NCBI GenBank assembly: GCA_948567375.1
Contig: OX419758.1
Span: forward strand, 41,731,001-41,795,000
Direction of reading: 5' to 3'
DNA from: Lunularia cruciata
Lineage: Eukaryota; Streptophyta; Marchantiopsida; Lunulariales; Lunulariaceae
DNA: 64,000 nt
Notes under the pieces: model-generated
Told to the model about the DNA's origin: nothing
The model's input: only the letters and a program-made list of their open reading frames with translations
The model's database searches: none
Shown: one piece after another, positions 52,880 through 64,000 of the stretch
Numbering within the stretch: the stretch's first letter is position 1
Layout of the letters: each line of letters begins with the position of its first letter
Position numbers and translations under genes: made by a program

Positions 52880-55800
52880 GTGAGTTTGGTTGTTGATAAC
52901 CAGACTTGATCCCAACATTGATCTCCATGTGTCGGTGATATACATCTACATACTATTTTTGTCAATTTTGAGTGGTTTGCAACTTGTGTTTGGCATTCAC
53001 CACTCCTTGTTGGATTTTGGAAACAAAAGTGTTGACCAAATCCACCTTGTTATCCACCATGCAGTTCTTCATCAAGCTTGAAAGTGTGAAAGGATGCTCT
53101 CCATACATAAGGAATAATGGCAAAACTTGTGTGGATGCATTCACTAAATTGTTGTACACAAATTCCACCAATGGAAGCAAAGTGTCCCACCTTTCTTGCT
53201 TTTCTAGGGTGAAGCCTTGGAACATGACCTCAATGGTGCAATTAGCTCACTCTGTTTGGCCATCGGTCTATGGATAGTAGGCTGTGGACATGGCCAATTT
53301 GGTTTAGGTTTTTTCAAAACAAACTGGTGAATTGAGTACCTTTATTAGTGATGAGCACTCGAGATAGCCCATGCTTAGAAAAGACTGCATCTAAGTACAA
53401 TTGAGCTAATTGTGGAGTAGTCACATCCTTGGTGGTAGGACGCACATGTATCATTTTGTTGAGTCGGTCAACAAAGACTACGATGGAGTCAAACCCTAAG
53501 GTGGTCTTGGGCAATACGCAAACCAGATCCATGCTTACTTGTTCCTAATGTTGTGTAGGAGTAGGAAAAGGTTGAAGGAGTCCTATGGGGAGCTTGATTA
53601 GAAGCTTTATTTTGTTGATAGAGTAGGCAGCTTCAAACATACTCCTTCATATCGTTGCTTATCTTGGGCCAATAATAATGGCATTTAGTTCCATCTAAGG
53701 TCTTGTCCACTCCAACGGTGACCTACAATGGTAGAATCATGACATTCTGCTAGGATGGTGGTTCTTATGTCCCTGTCATTTGGGATCTATAATCTACCAT
53801 CACAAAAAGTGAGTCTTTGGGTACTAGTGACACCTTTGGATGATTGAGTTCATACAATCTATGGGTCAATTTTTGTAGCAGCAAGCATCCTTGGCCAGAA
53901 TTCAAGGTTCATCTTGACCTCTACCACCATATTATTTTCCATTGACATTCGGGTGAATGCATTGGCAAGTTACTTCTTGCCTTCCATATATGTGATTGTC
54001 ATCTTGAACCTTTGTCTCCACTCTGCCCACCAAATCTATTGACAAGATAGATCTTTCTATGTCTTGAGGTAAACTAGAGGTTTGTGGTCAACTTCCCCTA
54101 CAAATGCTTTTTGGCCAAGATAGTGCTTCCAATGCTTGGTTGCCAAGATAATCGCCAACTTTTCTGGTTTGGTGGTGTGATAGTTGCATTTGGCCAGTAA
54201 TAGTTTCCAAGAGAAATATGCAATTAGGTGCCATCCGTCATGTCACTCTTGTTGTAGGACTGCTCCTATTGCTACACTTGATGCATTTATAGCCAACTTG
54301 ATTGGACTTTTTGTGTCATATCATTTCAATATTGGTGCATGTCGTAATGCATCTTTCAATTCCTAAAAGGCCAATTCTTGTGTGGTTCACCATATTCACT
54401 TCTTCCCCTTGCCAAGTAGTGTTGTTAGAGGTTGTGCCACCTTGGAGAAATCTTTGACAAATCGCTAATAGAACCTCATCAATCCTAAGAAACTCTTGAG
54501 TTGAGTCTGATCTTCTAAGCACTCCATTTTTGAATGACCTCTATTTTATCTATTAGCACTTGGATAACTTTTTCACTTACTCTATGCCCCAAGTAGTCTA
54601 CTTTAGACTTGCCAAACTCACACTTTGAGATTTTGGCACACAATTGATTCTATTGTAGAATTTGGAGAACTTCTCATAGATGTTGGTTGTGTTCCTTCAT
54701 TGTCCTGCTATAGATGAGGATTTCATCTAGGAAAACAATAATAGATTATCCAAGTATGGACAAAATATGTCATTCATCAAACTCATGAAAGTGGTCGGTG
54801 CGTAAGTGAAGCCAAACGGCATAACCCGGTACTCAAAGTGATCATACCTTGTTTGAAAGGTAGTCTTGTTCAAAAGGACATCTTCTTTTGCAATTTGGAT
54901 TTGGTTGGGACCGCTCCATAGATCAAGTTTGGTGAAGTGTTTTGCCCCATTGAGTTGATCACACAAGTCATCCATGCGGAGTAAGGGTATTTATTCTTCA
55001 TCATTTGTTGATTTAGGCTTGATAGTCAATGCACATGCGCATTGTACCATCCTTTTTCTTCACAAACAAGACATGAACCCCATATGGTGATACGTTGGGT
55101 TGGATAACCCCTTCTTGTATAGCATATCCTCAATTTGAGCCTTACACTCTTCCAACTTATGAGGTGATAGATGATATGGGGCCTTACAAGGAGATGTCTT
55201 CTTAGGAGTTATCTCGATTTTATGATTAACTCTCCTTTTTGGTGGTAATCCTAAGGGTAGGTCATCTGAGAAAATATCTTGAAACTCATTGACTACATCT
55301 CTTAGTTTCTCAAGAACTTGTACATTGAGTTATGCACTTTGAACTTTTCTTATTAGGCCCATGAAACATCTATTTGTCTTACCAATAGTTGTTTCTGCTA
55401 TGACGTATAGCAGTAATTCTTGCCTCAATGTTCTCTCTTTAACTCCAATGATCTGCCATTGGCGAGTCCTCACTACTTTTTTCCTCCAATCAACCATGGG
55501 GTTGTAGTGCTCATCCACGGTATACCTAGGATTACATCACAACAAGCTAACCTTATCACTTGCCACTCAATTGCTTCTTGATACTCTCTTACAAAAAGTG
55601 CTACCTTTCTAGGTAACAACTCCATCCTCTTTGTTTGCCCATTAGGTAATTCTACTTCCTCATTCTCATCTTTCTCTAGATCCATCCCCAATCTTATTGC
55701 AACAAAGCAAGATAAGAATATCTTTGTTGCTCAAGGGTCTATCAATACTCTCACCTGATTTCCTTCTAGGATTCCATTTACAATAATCAATTATGAGTTT

Positions 55801-57569
55801 ATCTTTCTCAATCTCTTTGCACTTGTCCTTGTCCTTGCTCCACTATTCTGCCTTTCTATTGAGCTAGTAAGGCCATGAGGTACATTTATTGGCAATCTTT
55901 GTTTTCCGAGGTGATTTTTTCATCCTCTTCTTCAATTCTTCTCTCCATGTTTTTCAAAGATTGCATTTATGGAAGCCAAGTGCCTTTAGGAAAATGAGTA
56001 TGACAATTGATGGTGAGGTGCCCAACTTGGCCATAGTTGTAACAACAACATTGTTTTGCCTGAGTCCCTTCCTCTCATGGGGTCCCATCTCTCCTTTCTT
56101 TGACCCATCTCCATTCTCCTTGGGGTGGTCATGCTCCTCGTTCTTTGAATCAAATATTGCCCAATTCCATAGGAACTGGTCCACCAAAGTGTTATATTTC
56201 AGCCTGATAATGTTGATTATGGATGACCCCTTCACCTCCTTCTAGCGCCCTATTCTTTGAGCACAAGCAATGGCTTCAAGAACCATATGAGGGTTTTGTA
56301 CCATTACTTCTTGGCAGATTTTCTCTTTCAACCCTCCTTTGAAATTGTCTAGAGCTTCTACTAGACTCATGTTGGTTTTTGCAACTTGTAAATCAAGGAA
56401 TCCCTCCATATATTCTTGTACATTGTTCTTTTGCTTCAACTCCCATAGTTGGGTTCATGCCATCTGCACCAAATCCACCAATTGGAAGTTCTTTAATAGC
56501 CCTTCTTGCATGGCGGTCCAAGTGACCTCTCTTCCTTCTCCCAACATTGGTCATTCTCAAGTGTCGGACCATATGAGGGCTTTATCGGTCAAGTACCCAC
56601 ATGCAAACATGCAGGCAGAATGATCAGTGATTTTAGTTGTGAATAATCAAAAGTATCAATTAATTATTGAAATCCAATTTTCCATGACTCCCATAAACAT
56701 TATCCCTTGTAAGGCCCAATGTTGCAGTTCTTCTTCATTTGTAGTAACAGTGTGGCCTCATTGTTGACTAGGGTCAATGTCATAGGCATGAGTGCCTCTC
56801 CATGTGCTTTGGTTGCTAATATTGGGTTTGGGACAACTCCCTTTTGTGCATTGCTTGATCATTCTTGAAGATACATACTTGACTTTGCAATGCTTTCATG
56901 GTCATCTTGATCTCCTAAAACTTGTTCAACATTCCTTGCATTCCTTGCATCAACTCTTGCAATTGTGAATCCATGATTCCTACACACTACACTGCTCAAC
57001 CGCTACTTCTAAATTTAATAGAGGGTCAATATAATCACTTGAGAGAGAGCACTAACTATTGGAACTACCATTGGGATTTCAAAGGCTATCACTCATTGAC
57101 ACTATCCTTCACTAAAATTGCAAACCACAAAATCCCTAAACATTACTTTTGGTCTGACCACATAATGTATTTCTACTTGAATGTTGAAAGGAAGAGGATT
57201 TGGTGTATTCAAATCCAACATAATAGATTGTGAAATCCCACTCTCTATCATAGATCATCATAGGCAAAATCACTAAGTTGAATTCATTACTAAATCCATG
57301 AACTCTGCTCCAAAATGACAAACAAGATACACTCTCACTTGCTCACGCTGGATGTACATAATCTTGATGTGGAATGGATTCAAGATCATGAAGTGAGGTG
57401 CTGGATATCATCCTCCCAAAGTCTCCATTCCATCCTCTCTCTAGCACACTCCTAATCTATTGATTACATTACGGTGTCTCTCCTCAAAAATTACTCAGTC
57501 TTAGTAGCCCATGTTCTTCCAAGAGGGTTGATCCGCTCTCTTGGATCAAAACACCTACTTTGATACCAT
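52880..57569 (-). pseudogene. Element A, 5' part: gag, protease, RT, RNase H, integrase, decayed
   Basis: Reading the minus strand, the primer site at 57557-57568 (TGGTATCAAAGT) is followed by gag at about 57000-56240 (VVQNPHMVLEAIACAQRIGR-like). A zinc knuckle near 56050-56010 has its second Cys changed to Tyr (CCYNYGQVGHLTIN). The PR-linker region is at 55691-55330 (ELPNGQTKRMELLPRKVALF). RT lies at 54975-54727: [20 protein letters not shown] and [15 protein letters not shown]. RNase H is at 54700-54100. The integrase is at 53532-52962 (DSIVVFVDRLNKMIHVRPTT, PLVEFVYNNLVNASTQV). It stops at 52880 inside the C-terminal part of integrase. Confidence 0.75.
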
Positions 57570-58220
57570 TGTAATCTTTTGAGGATAGTAGAACTAAAGA
57601 GAAATACATAAGAAAAAACACACAATTTCACACTCAACCTCTGATGCCCCAAAGGAGCACCTTGACTGTATATATAACAAAAGGGACTCCTTTGAAGGAA
57701 GCTCCACCCTTGGATCAGATACATAGATTGGTGACATGTAAGCAAGCTCTGCCCTTAGATAGGTTGTATGCATGTGATTCTGATCCTATTTGGTATGTCA
57801 AACCATCTTTGACGGGAGGGAATCTTTAGGAAATCTTATGAGGGAGGGAGGGTTTAGTGCACATTTTTTAGGCCTAATTCATCCGTTTAAGCTTCCAAAT
57901 TTAGCTCTAAATTTCCATGCTATTTTTGGCTCTTACTCTATTGATAGAAGTCCTCTTTTGATGACACCTCTATCTTGTCTACCTGGCACATCATACATAA
58001 TATCCTTTCAGATGTTACCAAGCCAATTTCCACCTCTAGATAATATGTCTAGCTTTGGTATTACAAATTCAAGCTACTTTTGGCTCTTGCCCTATTAGTA
58101 AAAGTACTCTTTTGGTGACACCTTTATCTGATCTACCTAGCCCATCATACATAACATCCTTCCAGAAGTTACCAAGCCAATTTTCAACTCTAGATGATAT
58201 GTCTAGCTATTGGTATTACA
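57570..58220 (-). repeat. 5' LTR of element A
   Basis: In plus coordinates it runs from TGTAATCTTTTGAGG to TGGTATTACA. It has the same U3 tandem duplication as the 3' LTR (AGCTTTGGTATTACAAATTC at about 58050, then a second copy) and is followed by ctcgt. Confidence 0.8.
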
Positions 58221-59140
58221 CTCGTCCATTCCTTGGGCCACTAGAGCATATCTTTGCGCTTGCTTCAACAAGGGTGTAGGCTCTTGGATCCTAGCTCAAC
58301 AATATATTAGGGCATTTTGACTCGCATCAACCACTTTCTCTATGGCAATGAGGTTCTGCCTAGGTTTGGTCCACCGTATGCATCTCCATTACTCACTTGT
58401 GAGTGTGGTTCTACACTAGATGCAACAACAATCCATATGACAGGATGTCCTTATGGAGGACAGATGATAGCTACCCATGATGCCATCAAGGATATAGTGT
58501 TTGCTATGGCACGAGAGAGTGGATACCTTGCTTGGAGGGAGCATTCATATTCTTTGTAGACAACATGTGTCAGAATAGACTTATACTTGGTCCAAGATGA
58601 TCATGTGATAGTGGTTGACGTTGTGGTTATAGATCCTACATGTGATGCAGTTTTGGAGGGAATGATTACTCATCCTCTTAGATAGGCGGCGAACGGAGCA
58701 ATAGCACATAAGGTCTCCAAGTATAAGGGTATGCAGCAAGGTCACCTCTTTGTTCCTCTAGCCTTGGAGTTATATGGAGCGATGATGGACATGGAGTTAG
58801 GCATATTTGTCAAGGAGTGCACGAGAGCTTATCATATTAGATGCTAGGGGTGCAGCTCTTACTCTCATACTTTGTAGCATACTTTAGATAGCACGTGTCC
58901 ATTACTCTACAAGGAGCATTGGCTGGTGAAATCCATAGGAGAGCGATGCATCTTCAGATGCTCCAATAGTTTGTAGACCTTGCGACTTGCATAGCTCGCA
59001 TATCTTATATGCGGTAAGGCAGATTCCTCATATCTATATTAGTGGGGTCCCATTCTACTTATTTTGTCTCTCCCTTGTATGGCTTGATGGGGTCTTCCCA
59101 TCCTTCTTGTGTTCTATGTGGTTGCCTGTTCGATAAAAGG
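58221..59140 (+). mobile_element. RLE-type non-LTR retroelement, endonuclease half and 3' end
   Basis: This continues the element cut at 39264. The frame at 58317-58559 has a cysteine/histidine motif (C at 58398 and 58404, H near 58434, C near 58446) followed by ATHDAIKDIVFAMARESGYL. Then comes RIDLYLVQDDHVIVVDVVVID at about 58572-58634, the PD-(D/E)XK-like core. After that come KVSKYKGMQQGHLFVPLALE and the 3' untranslated region. CCHC plus restriction-like endonuclease at the C-terminus is the layout of R2/R4/Utopia-like elements. Stops at 58557-58559 and 58682-58684 make it inactive. The 3' end near 59130 matches the copies at 7572 and 32482. Confidence 0.6.
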
Positions 59141-60720
59141 ACTTTACTTTTCTATCAATCAATTACCTTCCACCAAATTTCATTGTTAGTCACTTGCATG
59201 TTCACCCCACTTCATAGTCACCTGTTGGCCTTCCGTCCCACTTCACCACCAACCTTTGGCTTTCCATTCCATTTCATCCACGGTCACCCATTTACCAATT
59301 CACCCCACTTCATAGTCACCCGATGGCCTTTTGACTCATCTCACCTCCGGTATTTCACCCCACAATTGCCACCTATGGCCTTCCGCCCTACTGCTTCGAC
59401 GTCTTTAGATCTTAGATCTAAAACCTTAGATCTCCCTCCACCCAACTCATTTCCCCTTCTGATTCTTGATATCCACATTTTCTGCTCTTTGTGAAATATG
59501 GGTCTTTTGCTCCATTTTCAATTCGTTTTGGAATAATATCTTCTTTCAATTTAGGAAATGTTTTCCACTTCCCTCGGGTAGAATCTTTTGGCATCCAATC
59601 CGTACTCGAATGTTTTACAACGCACAATTTGATAGACTTTGATTACACGCTCCTGACTTCTCTCAATTCAAGAAATGCTTTCTATTTCCCCCTTCTCTCA
59701 ATTTAGGAAATGTTTTCCATTTCCATTGGATGAAATTTTTTTGCAGCCAATTGAAACCCGAATTTTTATAGTTTACTTTTTGATAGACTTTAATCACATG
59801 CTCAAAAGATTAAAGGGTCTTAGGATTCTTTAGCTTTTTAACAAGTTCCAAAAACATTGTTACAAACGAAAATTGCTAGCTACTCTCAAATTTTGCCACT
59901 TTCGAGTACACTCCTCAAAATAATAGCAAATTTTAGTGGATTTAACAGCTAATTTTAGAGATTTGTTCGTTTGGATCAATGGCTTGAACTCCTTGGCACT
60001 AGTAGGATACAATGTACAAGGTTTGGGGACATGTCTCTTATCACCACCACCAACAATATGATCGTATCGAGGATACTCATTTCCTCTTGCCTATCACCCT
60101 TTCTTACTCTTCTCAAAAAATTCTACTCTTTCGTTAATTCCTAAGGATAACATTTCACCTTTTCGAATATTTACTTACAAAGATAACCTTTGGATGATTT
60201 TTTATTATTTCACTATACTTGACCCCGATATACTTTTCTTATTTTCGCTCGATTTTAAAATGAAACAAAAATTAATTAATAGGTTCATTTGATCAAATAT
60301 AATAAAAAGAAAAAAAATTCTCCAAAGATCTCTATAAACTAATCTTTCTAGAGAGTAAGGTGTTATCTTCCAGGTCGCTTCAAAGTTCATAATGTTCTTC
60401 AAATTCTCGACGTCCTCGGATCCACTTCCACAACTCTTTTACTAAGAAATGAAAGAAGATTAACGCTCTTCTGAATCGTGTATTTCTTTTTCTCCTCCCT
60501 CCCTATTATTTAGTAAACAAATCTACCCCCAACATTTGTCGTACCCTCATCATCTCTCGTTTTCAAGCACGAGGTTTGTAAGTTACTGAAGGAGAATGGC
60601 ATCGACGAATACATTCGGACACTTGTCTATACAATTTTATACTCGTATGTAAACAATTGTATGTAAATGCAAGGGGACAAATAAGGCTTATTATCGTCAT
60701 GGTATGCCGAGGTCAAGCAG
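59141..60720. other. Gene-free stretch with local repeats
   Basis: No supported gene. TTCACCCCACTTCATAGTCA occurs at about 59202 and 59299. An imperfect duplication links 59549-59655 and 59697-59812 (TCAATTTAGGAAATGTTTTCCA starts both). Sequence after about 59900 is AT-rich. Confidence 0.45.
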
Positions 60721-60765
60721 GAGAGAAATCTTTCAGCATGTCAAACTTTGGATAGTTCAGCATCT

Positions 60766-60838
60766 GCTGCGTTGGTTCAGAGCGGGAGGGCAGGTTTGTC
60801 AAGCCAGAAGTCGCGGGTTCAAATCCACCCTCAATGAC
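60766..60838 (+). pseudogene. tRNA-Asp(GTC)-like remnant
   Basis: TTGGTTCAGAGCGGG resembles a tRNA D-arm/A box. TTGTCAA resembles an anticodon loop with GTC between AGG and GCC-side pairs. CGCGGGTTCAAATCC resembles a T-arm/B box. By eye the order is like plastid trnD, but the T-stem pairs poorly (3' side CCACC) and no clean acceptor stem closes it. It is a degenerate tRNA, a plastid-derived insert or the head of a SINE. Confidence 0.35.
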
Positions 60839-60839
60839 C

Positions 60840-63800
60840 TCCACTCTCCTTTTGCAACCTACAAACCAACAAACTTTCCATAACCATACCTTTTAATTTC
60901 TCATAGCATCTTCAAGGATCCGACAACTCCGAGGACACAAGCCAATAGGAACAAGGAACGAGAACTAACGATATAGCAATCAAGATACAAGGTCATAAAA
61001 TAAAGATACAAGTGTTTAGACAATCATGTGGTTGGTGAAATGTGGCAGAAGGCACATGACAAACAAAAAGATCTAGGAGAGGAGAATGGTATAAAATTTG
61101 AACAGTAACAAGAATAATCAAGTAATCAAGATACATATGAAATCAAAAGCAAAAGGTACCCCGGTTCAATAGTAAAGATACACATGAATTGAAAGGGAAA
61201 TGAAAAGAGAGCCGAAGGCAAAATCTAACCAAAAAAATGGGAGAGGAGGAGGGGTACGAGGTTTGCGTACTAAGGAGATACCTGGAACGACCATATAAAT
61301 ATCAATGGAAGAAACACAATATCATGTTACAAGAACACGAAAACAAACAAGCTGATGGCCTATTGATAAGTATTAATCATTTAAAACCCGATACTAGCAC
61401 ATGAACAATGAAACCAACACATTGAAATTGAAAAAAGCAAGTCTTGTAGGATCGAAACAAATATACATGTACTTAGGAAAGCGAAACTAAGATACAACCT
61501 GTCAATGGAGTATAACTTACTTAGTGCAAGATACAGAGCAATGACACTCCGTCCATTTACCTATCCCAAACTACTGTTGTTGCATGGCCTCCTCTTTGCT
61601 TTGTAGAGAAATAGATATCTTGCTTCAACAAGAACAAAGAGGCGGTGCCACACGAGCCGCACCATTGCCATCTCAATGTACCAACAGGATGGATATGAAG
61701 AAATGAGAGCAAAAGCCATTCGAGTAACGGGGAGATCCGGAACTCGTTAAGTGCAGATGGAATGCAAATAAAATGAAAGCAACACTAAATGAAAAGTACA
61801 TATGGAAAGAGAGATAATGAAATGAAACTCACAAATGTAAAACTAAGCACTAATGTAATATAATCATCAGAAGATAACAACATGCAAAGAACTGTTAACT
61901 GTTGTATAATCAAAAAGCGCTAAGCAACGCATGTTAAAAAAAAATATATGACGTGTAATCGAAACCCAGTAGAGAAATGTAAAATATCGTGTAATCGATA
62001 AGCGTTAAACAACACATGTAAACAACGTGTAATCGAAGCCCAAAGAGCTAGACATGAACTCTTAAGCAATCTGAGAACTGAAGTCGGGCAGGAACCATGA
62101 AGTAGAAAGATGGATAAGAACCACAAAAAAGAAAACATCCGAAGGAGTATTAGCTGAGGATGGGTGGGGTGGAGTGGAGCGAAGTGGGAGAGGAGTGGAA
62201 GATGTCTTGGCTGAGTCAAAGCGAAACGGAAGAGGATTGGGTACGAGAAAAAGAAATAGAAGCCGTTCTCTGAAAGGAGAAGCAGAGCGAGGAGTACCGG
62301 ATAGAGTACTACTCTATCTATACATGCGCTGTGATCGTATGAGTGTTAAAACATTGAAAAATTGAAGGAAGCGGAAGGCGGCCATAGTAAAGCTCCACGA
62401 AAGCTTGTCCGACTTCATTCGTGCCTAACGTACCGCCGAAGTAGCTGAGTGAATGTCAACACCCCTCGTACCGAGTTTCTGTTCAAAAGTTCATGAGTAC
62501 CAAAACAAACTCGATTGCTCCCCAAAGTGCCACTCAAAGGAAAAGAAAGGAAAAGAAAAGGCTGAGAAATATGTGTACCAGCAATGTCATGTAAAAGCTC
62601 TCCTGAATTTCAGCAAATTGGAAGGAAAGAGTCAAATCAAGTGTAGAAATAAGAATAGTCAAAATAATGCGGACTGCAAAATAATATCGAGACAAGAAAA
62701 TTTTGTATGATTGTAAATAGAAGAAGAAAGGAAAGAAATGTGAGGTACTTGGTAAATACTTGAAAGAAACCCATGATTATTTAGAGGCAAGCATAACACA
62801 ACAAAGTAACCTAATGATACAATTCTAGAGTACAAGCTTGTTAAGGGTAACCAACGACAACTGAGATGGAATCATACACGAACGGGAAGGAGCGAGCTGT
62901 ATCAATCGAGGAAATTAAGAGAAGAGAGCTAGACAAAATGAACATTAACCAAAGAGGAGGGGAGGGGGGGGTTGAGGAGAAGGAAAGCCTCGGGTGCCGT
63001 GAGGAAGAGGAGCTATAAGGCAAGGTGAGTCCACGTATAAGTATAACGACAGACTTGCACCAACGTGTAAGTATCTTGATAGATTATTATATTATACCGA
63101 ATATTGAAGATATCAATTAACCATATATTTGTAAGCCCTACCTAAGTAGTGAGGGTTTCGAGTTCTTGTGAATATCCACTAAACATGCAGAAAGAAAAGC
63201 TGGTGAAAAGTACTAAGCAGAGAGGAGAAAAGAAAGATCATTGAAGAACAATAAGAGGCAAGCAATAGCATTAGAGGAGTGTGAGAGAACGAGACAATGT
63301 AAGCGTGGGGCGACGTGGGGGAGAGGGGCTGTAGAACAGAGTGGGTCCCATGCAAGTAAACAGACAAGCAACCGGATTATATAAGATATCGAATATGTAT
63401 TATATACAAAGACACTTAAGTATAATACAAGTAGTGAGAGACTCGGAGGCTGCAGGCTTCTTGGTTCCAAAATATTATGAAGGATTAAGTTCCACATACA
63501 TCAATCCTTACTGGTTTCAGTCGTATGATAGAGTATAGTAAGACGATCCACTTGTTTAATTCTATCGGGAATGGGAATGCTCTAAATTTCTGAAGGGAAA
63601 AGAGACCCAGAATGTAGAAGAGCATCGGAAGTCAAATCAATGTTCGCTCTTGCATGAGACAACTTACAGCGTCAAATTGTACCTGCTTGAACAGAACTGC
63701 AAGCCACACAATAAAATGGATATACTAAATTAAGATAGAGGGGAGAGAATGACAGCATATAGCATATGCGACTTCCACCACGATAACTAAGCAAACAAAC

Positions 63801-64000
63801 CTAAAGGATCAGTTTGCCATAAGAGCCGAGAGCAGAATCTAGTCTTCAGATTTTTCTTCTTAAGTTTTCTTCTCAAGTCAATGATTCCGTCCATGAAATT
63901 CACAGGCCACTATGGGAGTAAAGTCGCTTCTATCGGTAAATATCGATAAGATACTCATGTAATGAAATCTTTCAGAGCTTAATCAAGGTGGCCTGTAGAT
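60840..64000. other. AT-rich gene-free stretch
   Basis: Frames here are short, low in complexity and without family motifs. The short motif CGTGTAATCGA recurs three times between 61950 and 62036. I see no LTR, RT or host-gene similarity. Confidence 0.45.

Larger units (their letters stand above)
39265..58220 (-). mobile_element. Chromovirus element A with nested insertions
   Basis: It is bounded by LTRs 39265-40018 (3' LTR) and 57570-58220 (5' LTR). The flanks ctcat (39260-39264) and ctcgt (58221-58225) are a 4/5 target duplication, and the RLE coding frame continues on either side. Both LTRs carry the same internal tandem duplication of their U3 start, which supports their being one element. 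Internal chromovirus sequence occupies 40019-41826 and about 52880-57569. Between these lies foreign sequence: 1.2-kb repeat copy 2, the PHD-Ty3 element and element B. The RNase H-integrase section is present twice, so the internal region has also been rearranged. Confidence 0.7.

Noticed and set aside
59190-59340. Short spaced direct repeats considered as a CRISPR-like array
   Set aside because: Only two or three imperfect units of irregular spacing, in plant nuclear DNA; a local duplication explains them.

Overview
The window reads as nuclear DNA of a land plant. It holds a mitochondrial F1F0-ATPase delta' subunit gene with a plant-type transit region, a plant-type NMD3 gene, a multi-exon SSX2IP/Msd1-like microtubule-anchoring gene with ordinary GT-AG introns, and many Ty3/Gypsy, Ty1/Copia and R2-like (restriction-like endonuclease) retroelements. 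The retroelement mix (abundant RLE-type non-LTR elements, a Ty3 element ending in a PHD finger, a Copia element with a copia-type half-tRNA primer site) suggests a seed-free plant (lycophyte, fern or bryophyte). That placement is an inference, not a demonstrated fact.

Layout. 1-7580: the 3' end of an RLE non-LTR retroelement, split by a decayed chromovirus (139-7123) that itself carries a solo LTR (2814-3546). 7580-8948: low-repeat flank. 8949-23722 (+): a gene of about 19 exons for a long coiled-coil protein with an ADIP/SSX2IP core. The intron 15563-20940 contains a complete but frameshifted Copia element (15613-20657) with LTRs and a perfect 5-bp target duplication. 23723-25729: no gene seen. 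25730-27286 (-): NMD3. 28727-30235 (+): mitochondrial ATP synthase delta' subunit, divergent from NMD3 across a 1.44 kb intergenic region. 30236-35783: no convincing gene, apart from a short 5'-truncated RLE 3' end near 32325-32482.

35784-59140 is a nested retroelement block. An RLE non-LTR element (RT half at 37004-39264, endonuclease end at 58221-59140) is interrupted by a minus-strand chromovirus, element A (39265-58220, target duplication ctcat/ctcgt). Inside A lie a second copy of a 1.2-kb repeat and a Ty3/Gypsy element whose polyprotein ends in a PHD finger. That Ty3 element is in turn interrupted by a younger minus-strand chromovirus, element B (45046-50667, two 409-bp LTRs about 97% alike, target duplication ttgtg/ttgcg). 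The U3 of element B is packed with heat-shock-element units just upstream of a TATA box, an arrangement like that of heat-activated plant retrotransposons. 59140-64000 is AT-rich, mostly featureless sequence with a tRNA-Asp-like remnant.

The three host genes are housekeeping-type: ribosome export (NMD3), oxidative phosphorylation (ATP synthase) and microtubule minus-end organisation (SSX2IP/Msd1-like). They sit in a roughly 23-kb island between retroelement blocks. The most noteworthy signals are the HSE-loaded LTRs of element B, the PHD-finger Ty3 element, the copia-style internal tRNA-iMet primer site overlapping the gag start codon, and the very long low-complexity N-terminal exon of the SSX2IP-like gene.
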